A stretch of DNA of 5,656 bases, taken from contig DAOVCF010000135.1 in assembly GCA_030670165.1 (NCBI GenBank), positions 1 to 5,656 of the forward strand, in the 5' to 3' direction. A program made the translations under genes and the position numbers. The notes beneath the pieces are model-generated. The model saw nothing but the letters and a program-made list of their open reading frames with translations. It made no database searches and had not been told where the DNA came from. Shown one piece after another: positions 1 through 5,604 of this stretch. The DNA comes from Candidatus Stahliibacteriota bacterium. GTDB taxonomy: Bacteria > Hydrothermota > Tepidihabitantia > B3-TA06. The first letter of the stretch is position 1; each line of letters starts with the position of its first letter.

Positions 1-73
1 GTGTTACGGGTGAAGGGGCGTTCCTTGAGATAGGTGGAGAGTTAAAGCCACTCGAGCCTCGCGGCTGGGATCA
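1..73 (+). repeat. Intergenic repeat, copy A (starts at window edge)
   Basis: This stretch aligns without gaps to 1225-1297 at 67 of 73 positions. The first 31 bases are identical, and the differences fall at positions 32-34, 38, 50 and 54. Weaker similarity continues to about position 85. It begins with GTGTTACGGGTG, the unit that is tandemly repeated inside trpS. Near its end, AGCCAC and GCGGCT can form an imperfect stem (one A-C mismatch) around a 9-base loop. Because it starts at base 1, its true left end may lie outside the window. No coding frame runs through it: the frame opened by the first GTG stops after ten codons. Confidence 0.85.
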
Positions 74-142
74 TTTCAAGTAACTTGCATCAATAAACCA
101 TATCGTGTTATTCTTACTTCTCATTACTTTCCGCGGAACAAG

Positions 143-170
143 TTGACAACCAAAAACGTTTGTGTACAAT
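143..170 (+). promoter_or_regulatory. Sigma70-type promoter of the beta-propeller gene
   Basis: The -35 box TTGACA (143-148) is perfect. The -10 box TACAAT (165-170) is one base from consensus, and the spacer is 16 bp. Transcription would start near 177, giving a leader of roughly 27 bases before the ATG at 204. The shared octamer TTGACAAC also opens the promoter at 1400. Confidence 0.82.
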
Positions 171-203
171 AGGTGTAAATTGAATGAGAATATGGAGGAA
201 TTC

Positions 204-1160
204 ATGAAGCGCATAATAACTGCTGCAGTATGGTTGCTGCTGCTCGTTGCGGCAGTCACGTGCGGCCATAAAAACAAAAGACCATTATGGGTGGCGCGCT
301 ACAACGGTCCGGGGAATGGTTGCGATAAACCCAATTCCATCGCCGTAGACAACTCAGGTAACGTCTATGTGACTGGCGTCAGTAGAGGCTCGAGCATCAA
401 CTTTGACTATGCTACAGTCAAGTATGATTCTTTAGTTTCTTATTCACTTCTTTACTCCTTGAAAAAAATTGACTACGCTACTGTAAAGTACGATTCTCTG
501 GGCAGCCAGTTATGGGCAGCCCGCTATGACGGTCCGGGGAATGAAGAGGATAAAGCCTATTCCATCGCCGTAGACAACTCAGGCAACGTCTACGTAACCG
601 GTGGCAGTAAAGGCTCAGCCCTCCTCGGCGCCGACATGGACTATGCTACAATCAAGTATGATTCTAGAGGCAACGAGTTATGGGTAGCGCGCTACAACGG
701 TCCGGGGAATGGTTGGGATAGAGCCTCTTCCCTGGCTCTTGATAACTCAGGCAACGTCTACGTGACTGGTGAGAGTAGAGGTTCAGGCATCAACTTTGAT
801 TACGCTACAGTCAAGTACGATTCTTTAGGCAACCAGTTATGGGCGGTTCGCTACAACGGTCCGGGTATTATTAGCCTTGATGGAGCCAATTCCCTGGCTC
901 TTGACAACTCAGGCAACGTCTACGTGACCGGTTGCAGTCAACGTTTTTTAAGTAAGAACTCCGACTACGCTACGGTAAAGTACGATTCTTTGGGCAATGA
1001 GTTATGGGTAGCCCGCTATGACGCTCCGGGGAATGGTTGGGAGAGAGCCTATTCCATCGCCGTAGACAACTCAGGCAACGTCTACGTGACTGGTGAGAGC
1101 ACAAGCTCAGGTAGCAACCCAGATTACGCTACTATCAAGTACGGGCCGGATGGGCAATAG
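204..1160 (+). CDS. Exported SBBP-type beta-propeller repeat protein
   Basis: This 318-residue protein begins with a basic and hydrophobic export signal (residues 1-20, MKRII...LLLLVAAVTC). The Cys at 20 could be lipidated, but Thr at -1 fits the lipobox poorly, so lipoprotein versus ordinary secretion is open. The rest consists of five repeats of about 53-56 residues. They open with LWVARYNGPGN-like segments at residues 28, 103, 159, 212 and 267, followed by S(I/L)A(V/L)DNSGNVYVTG and DYAT(V/I)KYDS. This is the SBBP/beta-propeller pattern, expected to fold into blades outside the cytoplasm; ligand and function are unknown. The start at 204 is chosen because GGAGG (194-198) lies 5 bases upstream. 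An upstream in-frame GTG at 162 falls inside the promoter, and the ATG at 192 has no ribosome site. Repeat 1 carries a 22-residue interruption. The gene stands alone between two copies of the intergenic repeat. Confidence 0.85.
   Translation: MKRIITAAVWLLLLVAAVTCGHKNKRPLWVARYNGPGNGCDKPNSIAVDNSGNVYVTGVSRGSSINFDYATVKYDSLVSYSLLYSLKKIDYATVKYDSLGSQLWAARYDGPGNEEDKAYSIAVDNSGNVYVTGGSKGSALLGADMDYATIKYDSRGNELWVARYNGPGNGWDRASSLALDNSGNVYVTGESRGSGINFDYATVKYDSLGNQLWAVRYNGPGIISLDGANSLALDNSGNVYVTGCSQRFLSKNSDYATVKYDSLGNELWVARYDAPGNGWERAYSIAVDNSGNVYVTGESTSSGSNPDYATIKYGPDGQ
435..500 (+). other. 66-bp in-frame interruption between blades 1 and 2
   Basis: Residues 78-99 of the propeller protein break the repeat period. 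Blade 1 to blade 2 spans 75 residues, whereas the other blade spacings are 56, 53 and 55. The extra piece is an AT-rich 12-residue segment (VSYSLLYSLKKI) followed by a second copy of DYATVKYDSL. The two DYATVKYDSL copies differ at several silent sites, so this is not a very recent duplication. It may be the remnant of a sixth blade that lost its middle, or an inserted loop. Confidence 0.7.
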
Positions 1161-1224
1161 GAAGTAGTATTGGTTAGTTTCCCCGTCCACCGCATCGGCC
1201 GCATCGGGGGGGGCAAGGAGGGCT
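1161..1224. other. Intergenic stretch with tandem 9-mer and G8 run
   Basis: Between the propeller gene and repeat copy B lie two adjacent copies of CCGCATCGG (1190-1198 and 1199-1207), which run into eight consecutive G bases (1206-1213). CCCCG (1181-1185) could pair with CGGGG (1205-1209) across a 19-base loop, but no T-run follows. I therefore do not call an intrinsic terminator for the propeller gene. Confidence 0.5.
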
Positions 1225-1297
1225 GTGTTACGGGTGAAGGGGCGTTCCTTGAGATCAATGGCGAGTTAAAGCCGCTCAAGCCTCGCGGCTGGGATCA
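1225..1297 (+). repeat. Intergenic repeat, copy B
   Basis: This is the second copy of the 73-bp repeat at 1-73. It starts with GTGTTACGGGTG and ends with GCGGCTGGGATCA. Here AGCCGC (1270-1275) and GCGGCT (1285-1290) form a perfect 6-bp stem. Read on the minus strand that stem is followed by TTT, so a weak minus-strand terminator is conceivable. The base change that repairs the stem relative to copy A is at 1274. Like copy A it precedes a sigma70 promoter, here about 100 bp downstream. Confidence 0.87.
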
Positions 1298-1375
1298 CTT
1301 CTCAAAGTAAGTACTCGCGTCGGTTTCCTAGTTACATCCAAGAAGAGTATCCCCGGTAGCATTTTAATACAAAAA

Positions 1376-1427
1376 AATATTAATATTACCATAAAGGACT
1401 TGACAACTATTGAAAACAGCCTATAAT
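1376..1427 (+). promoter_or_regulatory. Consensus sigma70 promoter with UP-like element
   Basis: TTGACA (1400-1405) and TATAAT (1422-1427) are both perfect consensus, with a 16-bp spacer. Just upstream is an A/T tract containing the 12-bp perfect palindrome AATATTAATATT (1376-1387), placed where an UP element contacts the RNA polymerase alpha subunits. Transcription should start near 1434, giving a leader of about 55 bases. This is likely a strong, constitutive-looking promoter. Confidence 0.88.
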
Positions 1428-1433
1428 TTAGGC

Positions 1434-1449
1434 GTATGCAGCCGGTCGA
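1434..1449 (+). repeat. 16-mer at transcript start, repeated at 1944-1959
   Basis: GTATGCAGCCGGTCGA begins at the predicted transcription start and matches 1944-1959 at 15 of 16 bases. The second copy forms the right arm of the inverted repeat at 1911-1958, so the leader could in principle pair with that repeat's left arm in the same transcript. The function is unknown. Confidence 0.6.
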
Positions 1450-1489
1450 AGGAATAACAAAAACCAAAAACCATTCAAAGGAGGAAATC

Positions 1490-1882
1490 ATGAAAAAGCT
1501 CCTTTTAATCACTATAGTAGGATTGCTCGTAGTAGGTGCCACAGGAGTGGTCTTAGCAGAGGACTGTGTCGTCTGTTGGTCCGGTACCGGCGATATCTGG
1601 GGCACATTCGAGATGGGCTTAACCGTTGATACCTATAGTTGGACAGGCAAGTGGGAAAATTCAGAGGCTGGTCGCAGTGGGGACATCAGTGGCACTACCT
1701 CGTATGAAGGTTATGATTACGTTGAAGCTTCTGGTACTTGGGGAGAGACTGACCCTTATGGATGGCAAGGTGTCTGGAGTGGCACGTTCTATTTCCCTGA
1801 TCCAGGAGATACCTGTTATGGCTGGATACTAGCAACTTCGATTCCGCCAGGGAGCGGAATCTTTGGCGGAAACCTTGAGTAG
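1490..1882 (+). CDS. Small secreted Trp/Gly-rich protein, function unknown
   Basis: I do not recognise a family for this 130-residue protein. Residues 1-23 form a clear signal peptide: MKK, a hydrophobic core, then VLA before the predicted cleavage and EDC. The mature ~107 residues are rich in Gly, Trp, Ser, Thr and Tyr and strongly acidic, with recurring short motifs (WSGTGDIWGTF, WTGKW, GDISGTT, SGTWGE, WQGVWSGTF). This spacing suggests antiparallel beta strands, perhaps a small barrel or sandwich. Three cysteines are present: C26 and C29 as CVVC just after the cleavage site, and C109. The start is fixed by AAAGGAGG (1477-1484), 5 bases before the ATG; an in-frame upstream ATG at 1436 sits at the transcript start without a ribosome site. 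It has its own perfect promoter and downstream terminator, so it is probably a well-expressed monocistronic gene. Confidence 0.8.
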   Translation: MKKLLLITIVGLLVVGATGVVLAEDCVVCWSGTGDIWGTFEMGLTVDTYSWTGKWENSEAGRSGDISGTTSYEGYDYVEASGTWGETDPYGWQGVWSGTFYFPDPGDTCYGWILATSIPPGSGIFGGNLE

Positions 1883-1910
1883 AGTGTAAGGTAACAACCT
1901 TAAAAACCTT

Positions 1911-1958
1911 CGGCCGGTTGCATGCATTGTTTAAAAAGACTCGGTATGCAACCGGTCG
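1911..1958. repeat. 13-bp inverted repeat with 22-base loop
   Basis: CGGCCGGTTGCAT (1911-1923) is the reverse complement of ATGCAACCGGTCG (1946-1958), except for one position that can form a G-U pair in the plus-strand RNA. The loop is 22 bases. The right arm belongs to the 16-mer that also occurs at 1434-1449. It could be a 3' RNA stem, a REP-like palindromic element or a protein-binding site. Confidence 0.75.
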
Positions 1959-1979
1959 AGAAAACAACAAAGTTAGTAG

Positions 1980-2007
1980 GGGCCGACCTTTAGGTCGGCC
2001 CGCCTTT
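1980..2007 (+). terminator. Terminator hairpin of the small secreted-protein gene
   Basis: GGGCCGACC (1980-1988) and GGTCGGCCC (1993-2001) form a perfect 9-bp stem closed by a TTTA tetraloop. On the plus strand GCCTTT follows, a short U-tract, so termination of the plus-strand gene is likely. The hairpin lies 35 bases past the trpS stop on the opposite strand. It may also end that convergent operon, although the minus-strand side lacks a good U-run. Confidence 0.75.
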
Positions 2008-2035
2008 ATGATTCGAATACCCCTCAGACAAATGA

Positions 2036-3106
2036 TCAACTCAGATACGTCAGCCCGGTTATTTCCCTCACTTCCTTCATGGTTTCCTGAGCTATCTTGC
2101 GCGCTCTATCCGTGCCGTCTCTGATAATCTCCTTGACCCCATCCAGGTCGGCCATAAGCTCTTTTTGGCGTTCCTGGATAGGCTCAAGCACTGCAAGGAT
2201 GTTCTTTATAAGAATCGCCTTGCAGTCCAGGCAGCCGAAGCCCGCCTTTCTGCACTCTTTGGCGCAGTATGCCTGTTCCTCTTTGGTGGAAAACAGCTTG
2301 TGCCAGGTGAAGATGTTGCATATATCAGGGTTGCCAGGGTCAGTGCGTTTCACCCGTGCCGGATCGGTCACACCCTGTTTCGCGATCTTCTCCCGGATCA
2401 CGTCCGGTTCGTCATCAAGATAGATGCAGTTGTCAAGGCTCTTGGACATCCGGTTCTTTCCGTCGAGCCCGATCACCCGCGCCTGGCTACCGATTATCTC
2501 GGCAGGCTCAGGAAAGAAGGAACCGAAGCGCGCGTTGAACGCACGTGCAATCTCGCGGGTAAGCTCAAGATGGGGACGCTGGTCCTCGCCCACCGGCACT
2601 GCCACAGATTTGTAGATCAGGATATCCGCAGCCATCAATACCGGGTAGTTGAGGAGCCCCATGTTGACGTTGTCCGGTTGATGCCTTGCCTTCTCCTTGA
2701 AGGTGGGCACCCGCTGAATCCAGGGCAGAGGCGTAACTGTGGAAAGTATCCATGCAAGCTCTGCGTGCTCAGCTACGCCTGATTGAAGCATCAGGGTGGC
2801 TTTATTTGGATCGAGCCCGCACGCCAGATAGTTCACCGCCGCGTTCGTAATCCGCTGTGACATCTCGTCTTTTTCATACAGCTGAGTCATGGCGTGCAGG
2901 TCAACGATGCCGAAGATGCACTCGTATTCCTCCTGAAGCGGTACGAACTGACTTATCGCACCCAGGTAGTTACCGATGTGCAGCCTGCCCGAGGGCTGTA
3001 TCCCTGAAAAGATCCTTTGTCCCGTAACACCCGTAACACCCGTAACACTCGTAACACCCGTAACACTCCTTTTGGAGTCACCGGTAGTTGGCGTGTTAGC
3101 GGTCAT
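2036..3106 (-). CDS. trpS: Tryptophanyl-tRNA synthetase, Fe-S cysteine type
   Basis: This 356-residue cytoplasmic class I synthetase charges tRNA-Trp with tryptophan. The Rossmann core begins at residue 31 with RIFSGIQPSG, then HIGN (43-46, the HIGH signature), GEDQ (173-176) and the KMSKS-type loop NRMSKS (218-223). RTDPGNP is at 254-260. Cysteines 263, 285, 292 and 295 are spaced C-x21-C-x6-C-x2-C, matching within one residue the [4Fe-4S] site of Thermotoga maritima TrpRS, which is thought to help contact the tRNA anticodon. The first ~30 residues are an extension not usual in TrpRS and contain VTG/VTS repeats encoded by a 9-bp tandem repeat. The start at 3106 is supported by AAGGAAG (3111-3117) and a 4-bp ATGA overlap with the upstream aminotransferase, suggesting translational coupling. 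It is the last gene of the operon. Confidence 0.95.
   Translation of the reverse strand: MTANTPTTGDSKRSVTGVTSVTGVTGVTGQRIFSGIQPSGRLHIGNYLGAISQFVPLQEEYECIFGIVDLHAMTQLYEKDEMSQRITNAAVNYLACGLDPNKATLMLQSGVAEHAELAWILSTVTPLPWIQRVPTFKEKARHQPDNVNMGLLNYPVLMAADILIYKSVAVPVGEDQRPHLELTREIARAFNARFGSFFPEPAEIIGSQARVIGLDGKNRMSKSLDNCIYLDDEPDVIREKIAKQGVTDPARVKRTDPGNPDICNIFTWHKLFSTKEEQAYCAKECRKAGFGCLDCKAILIKNILAVLEPIQERQKELMADLDGVKEIIRDGTDRARKIAQETMKEVREITGLTYLS
3022..3066 (-). repeat. Five 9-bp tandem repeats inside trpS
   Basis: On the plus strand this is CCGTAACAC five times in a row, with one variant (TCGTAACAC at 3049-3057). On the coding strand the unit is GTGTTACGG. In the trpS frame it is read as VTG/VTS, giving residues 15-29. 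The period is a multiple of three, so copy-number change would not shift the frame. The unit also opens both intergenic repeats at 1 and 1225. Confidence 0.92.
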
Positions 3107-4194
3107 TGGGCTTCCTTGATCCTGGGTAATGCGTGATGTTCAAGCACTCGAAGCGCCTTCAGGGTATCTTGCTCGTTTGCGTGTCCCATGTGTCCTACGC
3201 GGATAAGACGGCCTTTAAGCTCGGCCTGGCCGTTGGCAAAAAGGATGCCTTCGGCCTCTTTAATCTCTCTGATGATCGGCGTGCTTTCCACACCATCTGG
3301 CATCTTGATTACCGATAGTGCGTTGGAAGGCCTCTTGGGCAGGAACTCAAATCCCATCTGGCCAGACTTCTCTCGAAAGAAGCCGGCCCAGTGCGCATGA
3401 TCTGCCCAGACGTTCTCGATGCCGCGCTCCTGGAACTTCTTTAAGCTAAGTGCCAAAGACATCATCGTAGTGATGGCCGGAGTCCAGGGGGTAAAGCCCT
3501 GCTTGCGGAACTTTTCCGCGATCTTCATCGAGAAGTAATAGTTGGGCATGGTTGAGGCCTGCACAAACTCCCATGCCCTCTCGTTGAGCGCTACCAGGGA
3601 AAGCCCTGGGGGTGCGCCGATCGCCTTCTGCGAACCGCCGATCGCTACGTCCACGTTCCATGCATCCATTCTGAGTTCATCTGCAATAAGCCCGGCTATC
3701 GAATCCAGCACGAAAACCTTATCGTATCGTCTTACGATCTCGCCCATAGCCTTAACGTCGTTTTTTGCGCCGGTCGAGGTCTCTGTAAGGGTTGAGAGTA
3801 CCGCTTTGATATTAGGGTTGGTGCGGAGGACGTCATCCACCATTGCAGGATCAACCGTCTGGCCGAACTCGAACGGCATGTAGTTGACCTTCAATCGATA
3901 TACCTCGGCTAATTCCTTCCAGCGCTGACCGAACTTGCCGATCGAGGTAACGAGTACCTCATCGCCTTCGCTGAAAAGATTGAGAAGCGCTGCCTGCATC
4001 CCGCCGGTGCCTGAAGAGGTGAAAAAGAAGATGCGGGAATCGGTAAACAGGATATCCTTTAAATCGGCGGTTACCCTCTCCACCACATCTGCAAACGTCT
4101 TATCGCGGTGATAGGGGAACCGTTTTCCGTTCTCAGCGAGAACCTCCTCGGCAACCTCAACCGGACCGGGTGTAAACAACCGGTAATTAACCAC
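3103..4194 (-). CDS. Class V PLP aminotransferase (alanine/serine-glyoxylate type)
   Basis: This is a PLP-dependent aminotransferase of the alanine-glyoxylate/serine-pyruvate family, 363 residues from the chosen start. Visible landmarks are the N-terminal LFTPGPVEV, SSGTGGMQAAL (phosphate-binding, ~60-70), TETSTGA (~137-143), the Asp of VLDSIAGL (~164) that holds the pyridine nitrogen, the Schiff-base lysine in GGSQKAIGAPPG (~190), and the carboxylate-binding Arg in LIRVGHMG (~332). The length is normal for the family. The amino donor cannot be read from sequence; serine, alanine, aspartate or phosphoserine are possible. A GTG start at 4194 is preferred because AGAAGG (4201-4206) lies 6 bases upstream. 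A TTG at 4197 would leave only 3 bases. It overlaps thiC by 8 bp and trpS by 4 bp, so all three should be co-translated from one mRNA. No thiamine-specific role is known to me for this family. Confidence 0.88.
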   Translation of the reverse strand: MVNYRLFTPGPVEVAEEVLAENGKRFPYHRDKTFADVVERVTADLKDILFTDSRIFFFTSSGTGGMQAALLNLFSEGDEVLVTSIGKFGQRWKELAEVYRLKVNYMPFEFGQTVDPAMVDDVLRTNPNIKAVLSTLTETSTGAKNDVKAMGEIVRRYDKVFVLDSIAGLIADELRMDAWNVDVAIGGSQKAIGAPPGLSLVALNERAWEFVQASTMPNYYFSMKIAEKFRKQGFTPWTPAITTMMSLALSLKKFQERGIENVWADHAHWAGFFREKSGQMGFEFLPKRPSNALSVIKMPDGVESTPIIREIKEAEGILFANGQAELKGRLIRVGHMGHANEQDTLKALRVLEHHALPRIKEAQ

Positions 4195-5488
4195 CAAGAG
4201 CCTTCTTGGAATGTTTGATTGCGCAGAACTCTCCGCACATGGTGCAAACCCCTTTTACCTGTTTAGGGTAGTTGTCGAATTTCCTCCTTGCTTCCTGGGG
4301 ATCGATACTTGCCTTGATCATTTCGTTCCACTTGAAGGCTTCCCGAAACCTTGATATCTCCTCATCCCACTTGCGTGCTCTCTCAGGATACTTTGCTATG
4401 TCCGCGGCATGAGCGGCTATCCGGCTCACGATCGTTCCAACTCGCACGTCTGCGACATCGGGAAGCCCCAGATGTTCCGAAGGTGTAACGTAGCACAGGA
4501 AATCGGTTCCATACATCCCGGCTAAAGCACCTCCGATTGCCGACACGATATGGTCGTAGCCAGGGGCAACGTCGGTCACAAGAGGTCCAAGAACATAGAA
4601 CGGAGCGCCGTGACAGATTTCTTTTTGAAGCTTTACGTTCATCTCGATCTGGTCTAAGGGAACGTGGCCCGGCCCCTCAACCATCGCCTGCACGCCTTTG
4701 GCTCTGGCTTTATCCACCTGCTCGCCGATGATCAAAAGCTCCTGTATCTGCGGACGGTCGGAGGCATCTGCAAGAGCGCCCGGCCTTAGACCGTCGCCCA
4801 GACTCAGACAGGCACCGAATTCACCGGTCAAATCAAGCAGCCGGTCAAAGTACTCGGCCAGAGGATTCTCAGCCTTGTTATACATCATCCACTCGACCAT
4901 CATCGCGCCGCCACGGCTTACTATCCCTGCCAAACGTTTGCGATTCCTTAAACGCTCAACCCCTGCTCTCGTAAGCCCGGTGTGCACTGTAAGGAAATCC
5001 ACCCCGTCGGCGAGGTGCTTGCGGATAGATACAAATATCTCGTCAACGGTTAGTTCTACGAACGATTTTTTAAGCCTTGGCGAGTCGCACGCCGCCTGAT
5101 AAATGGGAACAGTACCGATAGGAACGTTGGATTCAGCAATGATCATTCCTCTTACCTTATCTATATCCCCGCCAGTGGATAGGTCCATCACCGTATCCGC
5201 ACCCGCATCCACAGCGGCGTAGAGTTTCGCCTTCTCGTTTTCAATATCCGCAATCGAGGGCGAGGTGCCGATGTTGGCGTTGACCTTGGTGCGCAGGCCC
5301 TGGCCGATGCCGAGCGGCTGCACGCCATCGCCGCCCATGACCACGACGGTGCCCGCCTCCAGCCGCTGCCGGAGCGCCTCCAGCTCCACGCGTTCATCTT
5401 CAGCGACCTGGCGCAGCACCGCCTCGTCCACCTGAAAGCCGACGGCGTCTGCGCTGCCCTTTGCCCTCTCAGTGCTCACTTCCGACAT
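4187..5488 (-). CDS. thiC: Phosphomethylpyrimidine synthase ThiC (short type)
   Basis: ThiC is a radical-SAM enzyme that rearranges aminoimidazole ribotide into hydroxymethylpyrimidine phosphate, the pyrimidine half of thiamine. This 433-residue form lacks the long N-terminal domain of the E. coli-type enzyme. Conserved blocks in order are GLRTKVNANIGTS (64-76), MDLSTGGD (101-108), NVPIGTVPIYQ (121-131), HTGLTR (169-174), SRGG (191-194), EGPGHVP (271-277), DVAPGYDHI (306-314) and PSEHLGLP (336-343). The C-terminal cluster motif CTMCGEFC (C415, C418, C422) has three residues before the last Cys, versus four in the long-type enzyme. The start is firm: GAGGAGG (5497-5503) lies 8 bases upstream, and an in-frame TGA directly precedes the ATG. 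The TPP riboswitch favours thiamine synthesis over the paralogous BzaF/HbiC benzimidazole role. Codons 1 to ~75 are about 72% GC, unlike the rest of the gene. Confidence 0.95.
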   Translation of the reverse strand: MSEVSTERAKGSADAVGFQVDEAVLRQVAEDERVELEALRQRLEAGTVVVMGGDGVQPLGIGQGLRTKVNANIGTSPSIADIENEKAKLYAAVDAGADTVMDLSTGGDIDKVRGMIIAESNVPIGTVPIYQAACDSPRLKKSFVELTVDEIFVSIRKHLADGVDFLTVHTGLTRAGVERLRNRKRLAGIVSRGGAMMVEWMMYNKAENPLAEYFDRLLDLTGEFGACLSLGDGLRPGALADASDRPQIQELLIIGEQVDKARAKGVQAMVEGPGHVPLDQIEMNVKLQKEICHGAPFYVLGPLVTDVAPGYDHIVSAIGGALAGMYGTDFLCYVTPSEHLGLPDVADVRVGTIVSRIAAHAADIAKYPERARKWDEEISRFREAFKWNEMIKASIDPQEARRKFDNYPKQVKGVCTMCGEFCAIKHSKKALGG

Positions 5489-5496
5489 TCAGTCGG

Positions 5497-5503
5497 CCTC
5501 CTC
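5497..5503 (-). promoter_or_regulatory. Ribosome binding site of thiC
   Basis: GAGGAGG on the minus strand is separated by 8 bases from the ATG at 5488, which fixes that start. Confidence 0.8.
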
Positions 5504-5534
5504 GTGCGTGCGCTTCGCCCGCTTACTCATGGCG

Positions 5535-5555
5535 GGCCCGCAGCGGCTGCGGGCC
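5535..5555 (-). other. GC-rich hairpin in the thiC leader
   Basis: GGCCCGCAGC (5535-5544) and GCTGCGGGCC (5546-5555) are perfect inverted repeats around a single base. Allowing a realistic 3-5 base loop leaves 8-9 G/C-rich pairs. It lies between the riboswitch terminator and the ribosome site and has no U-tract. It may be a secondary structural block, an mRNA stabiliser, or a relic of a neighbouring element. Confidence 0.6.
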
Positions 5556-5567
5556 GGGCCTGACGCG

Positions 5568-5604
5568 AAAACGGCCGCCGGCGGAAGCAAGCTTGCCGGC
5601 GGCC
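5568..5604 (-). terminator. Riboswitch-controlled intrinsic terminator
   Basis: On the minus strand a perfect 10-bp stem is formed by GGCCGCCGGC (arms at 5595-5604 and 5573-5582) around a 12-base loop. It is followed after one G by UUUU (5571-5568). This is a textbook intrinsic terminator between the TPP aptamer and thiC, and should form when TPP is bound. Confidence 0.85.

Noticed and set aside
61..75. Resemblance of GCGGCTGGGATCA in both intergenic repeats to the 3' end of 16S rRNA (GCGGCTGGATCACCTCC)
   Set aside because: The match is short and has an extra G. None of the conserved 16S sequence lies upstream, so an rRNA remnant is not supported.
1276..1605. 109-residue minus-strand open frame across repeat B and the small gene promoter
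   Set aside because: It runs antisense through a perfect promoter and a signal-peptide gene, has no ribosome site and no recognisable domain.
2165..2782. 205-residue plus-strand open frame opposite trpS
   Set aside because: It is an antisense shadow of a confidently identified synthetase with no domain of its own.
3022..3066. CRISPR-like array
   Set aside because: The 9-bp units are directly adjacent with no spacers and lie in frame inside trpS.
3064..3077. ACTCC-TTTT-GGAGT hairpin beside the trpS nonamers as a regulatory stem
   Set aside because: Only five pairs inside coding sequence; too weak to call. The AAAAGGAG it contains resembles a ribosome site, but the following GTG is out of the trpS frame.
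4698..5099. 133-residue plus-strand open frame opposite thiC
   Set aside because: It is an antisense shadow. Its Ser/Arg/Pro-rich composition is typical of complement translation of a conserved gene.
5489..5530. A 13-codon upstream ORF (MSKRAKRTHEEAD) whose stop directly abuts the thiC ATG
   Set aside because: It has no ribosome site. Its start follows a strong GC hairpin, and the thiC ribosome site lies inside it. The TPP aptamer already explains regulation, so a leader peptide is not needed.
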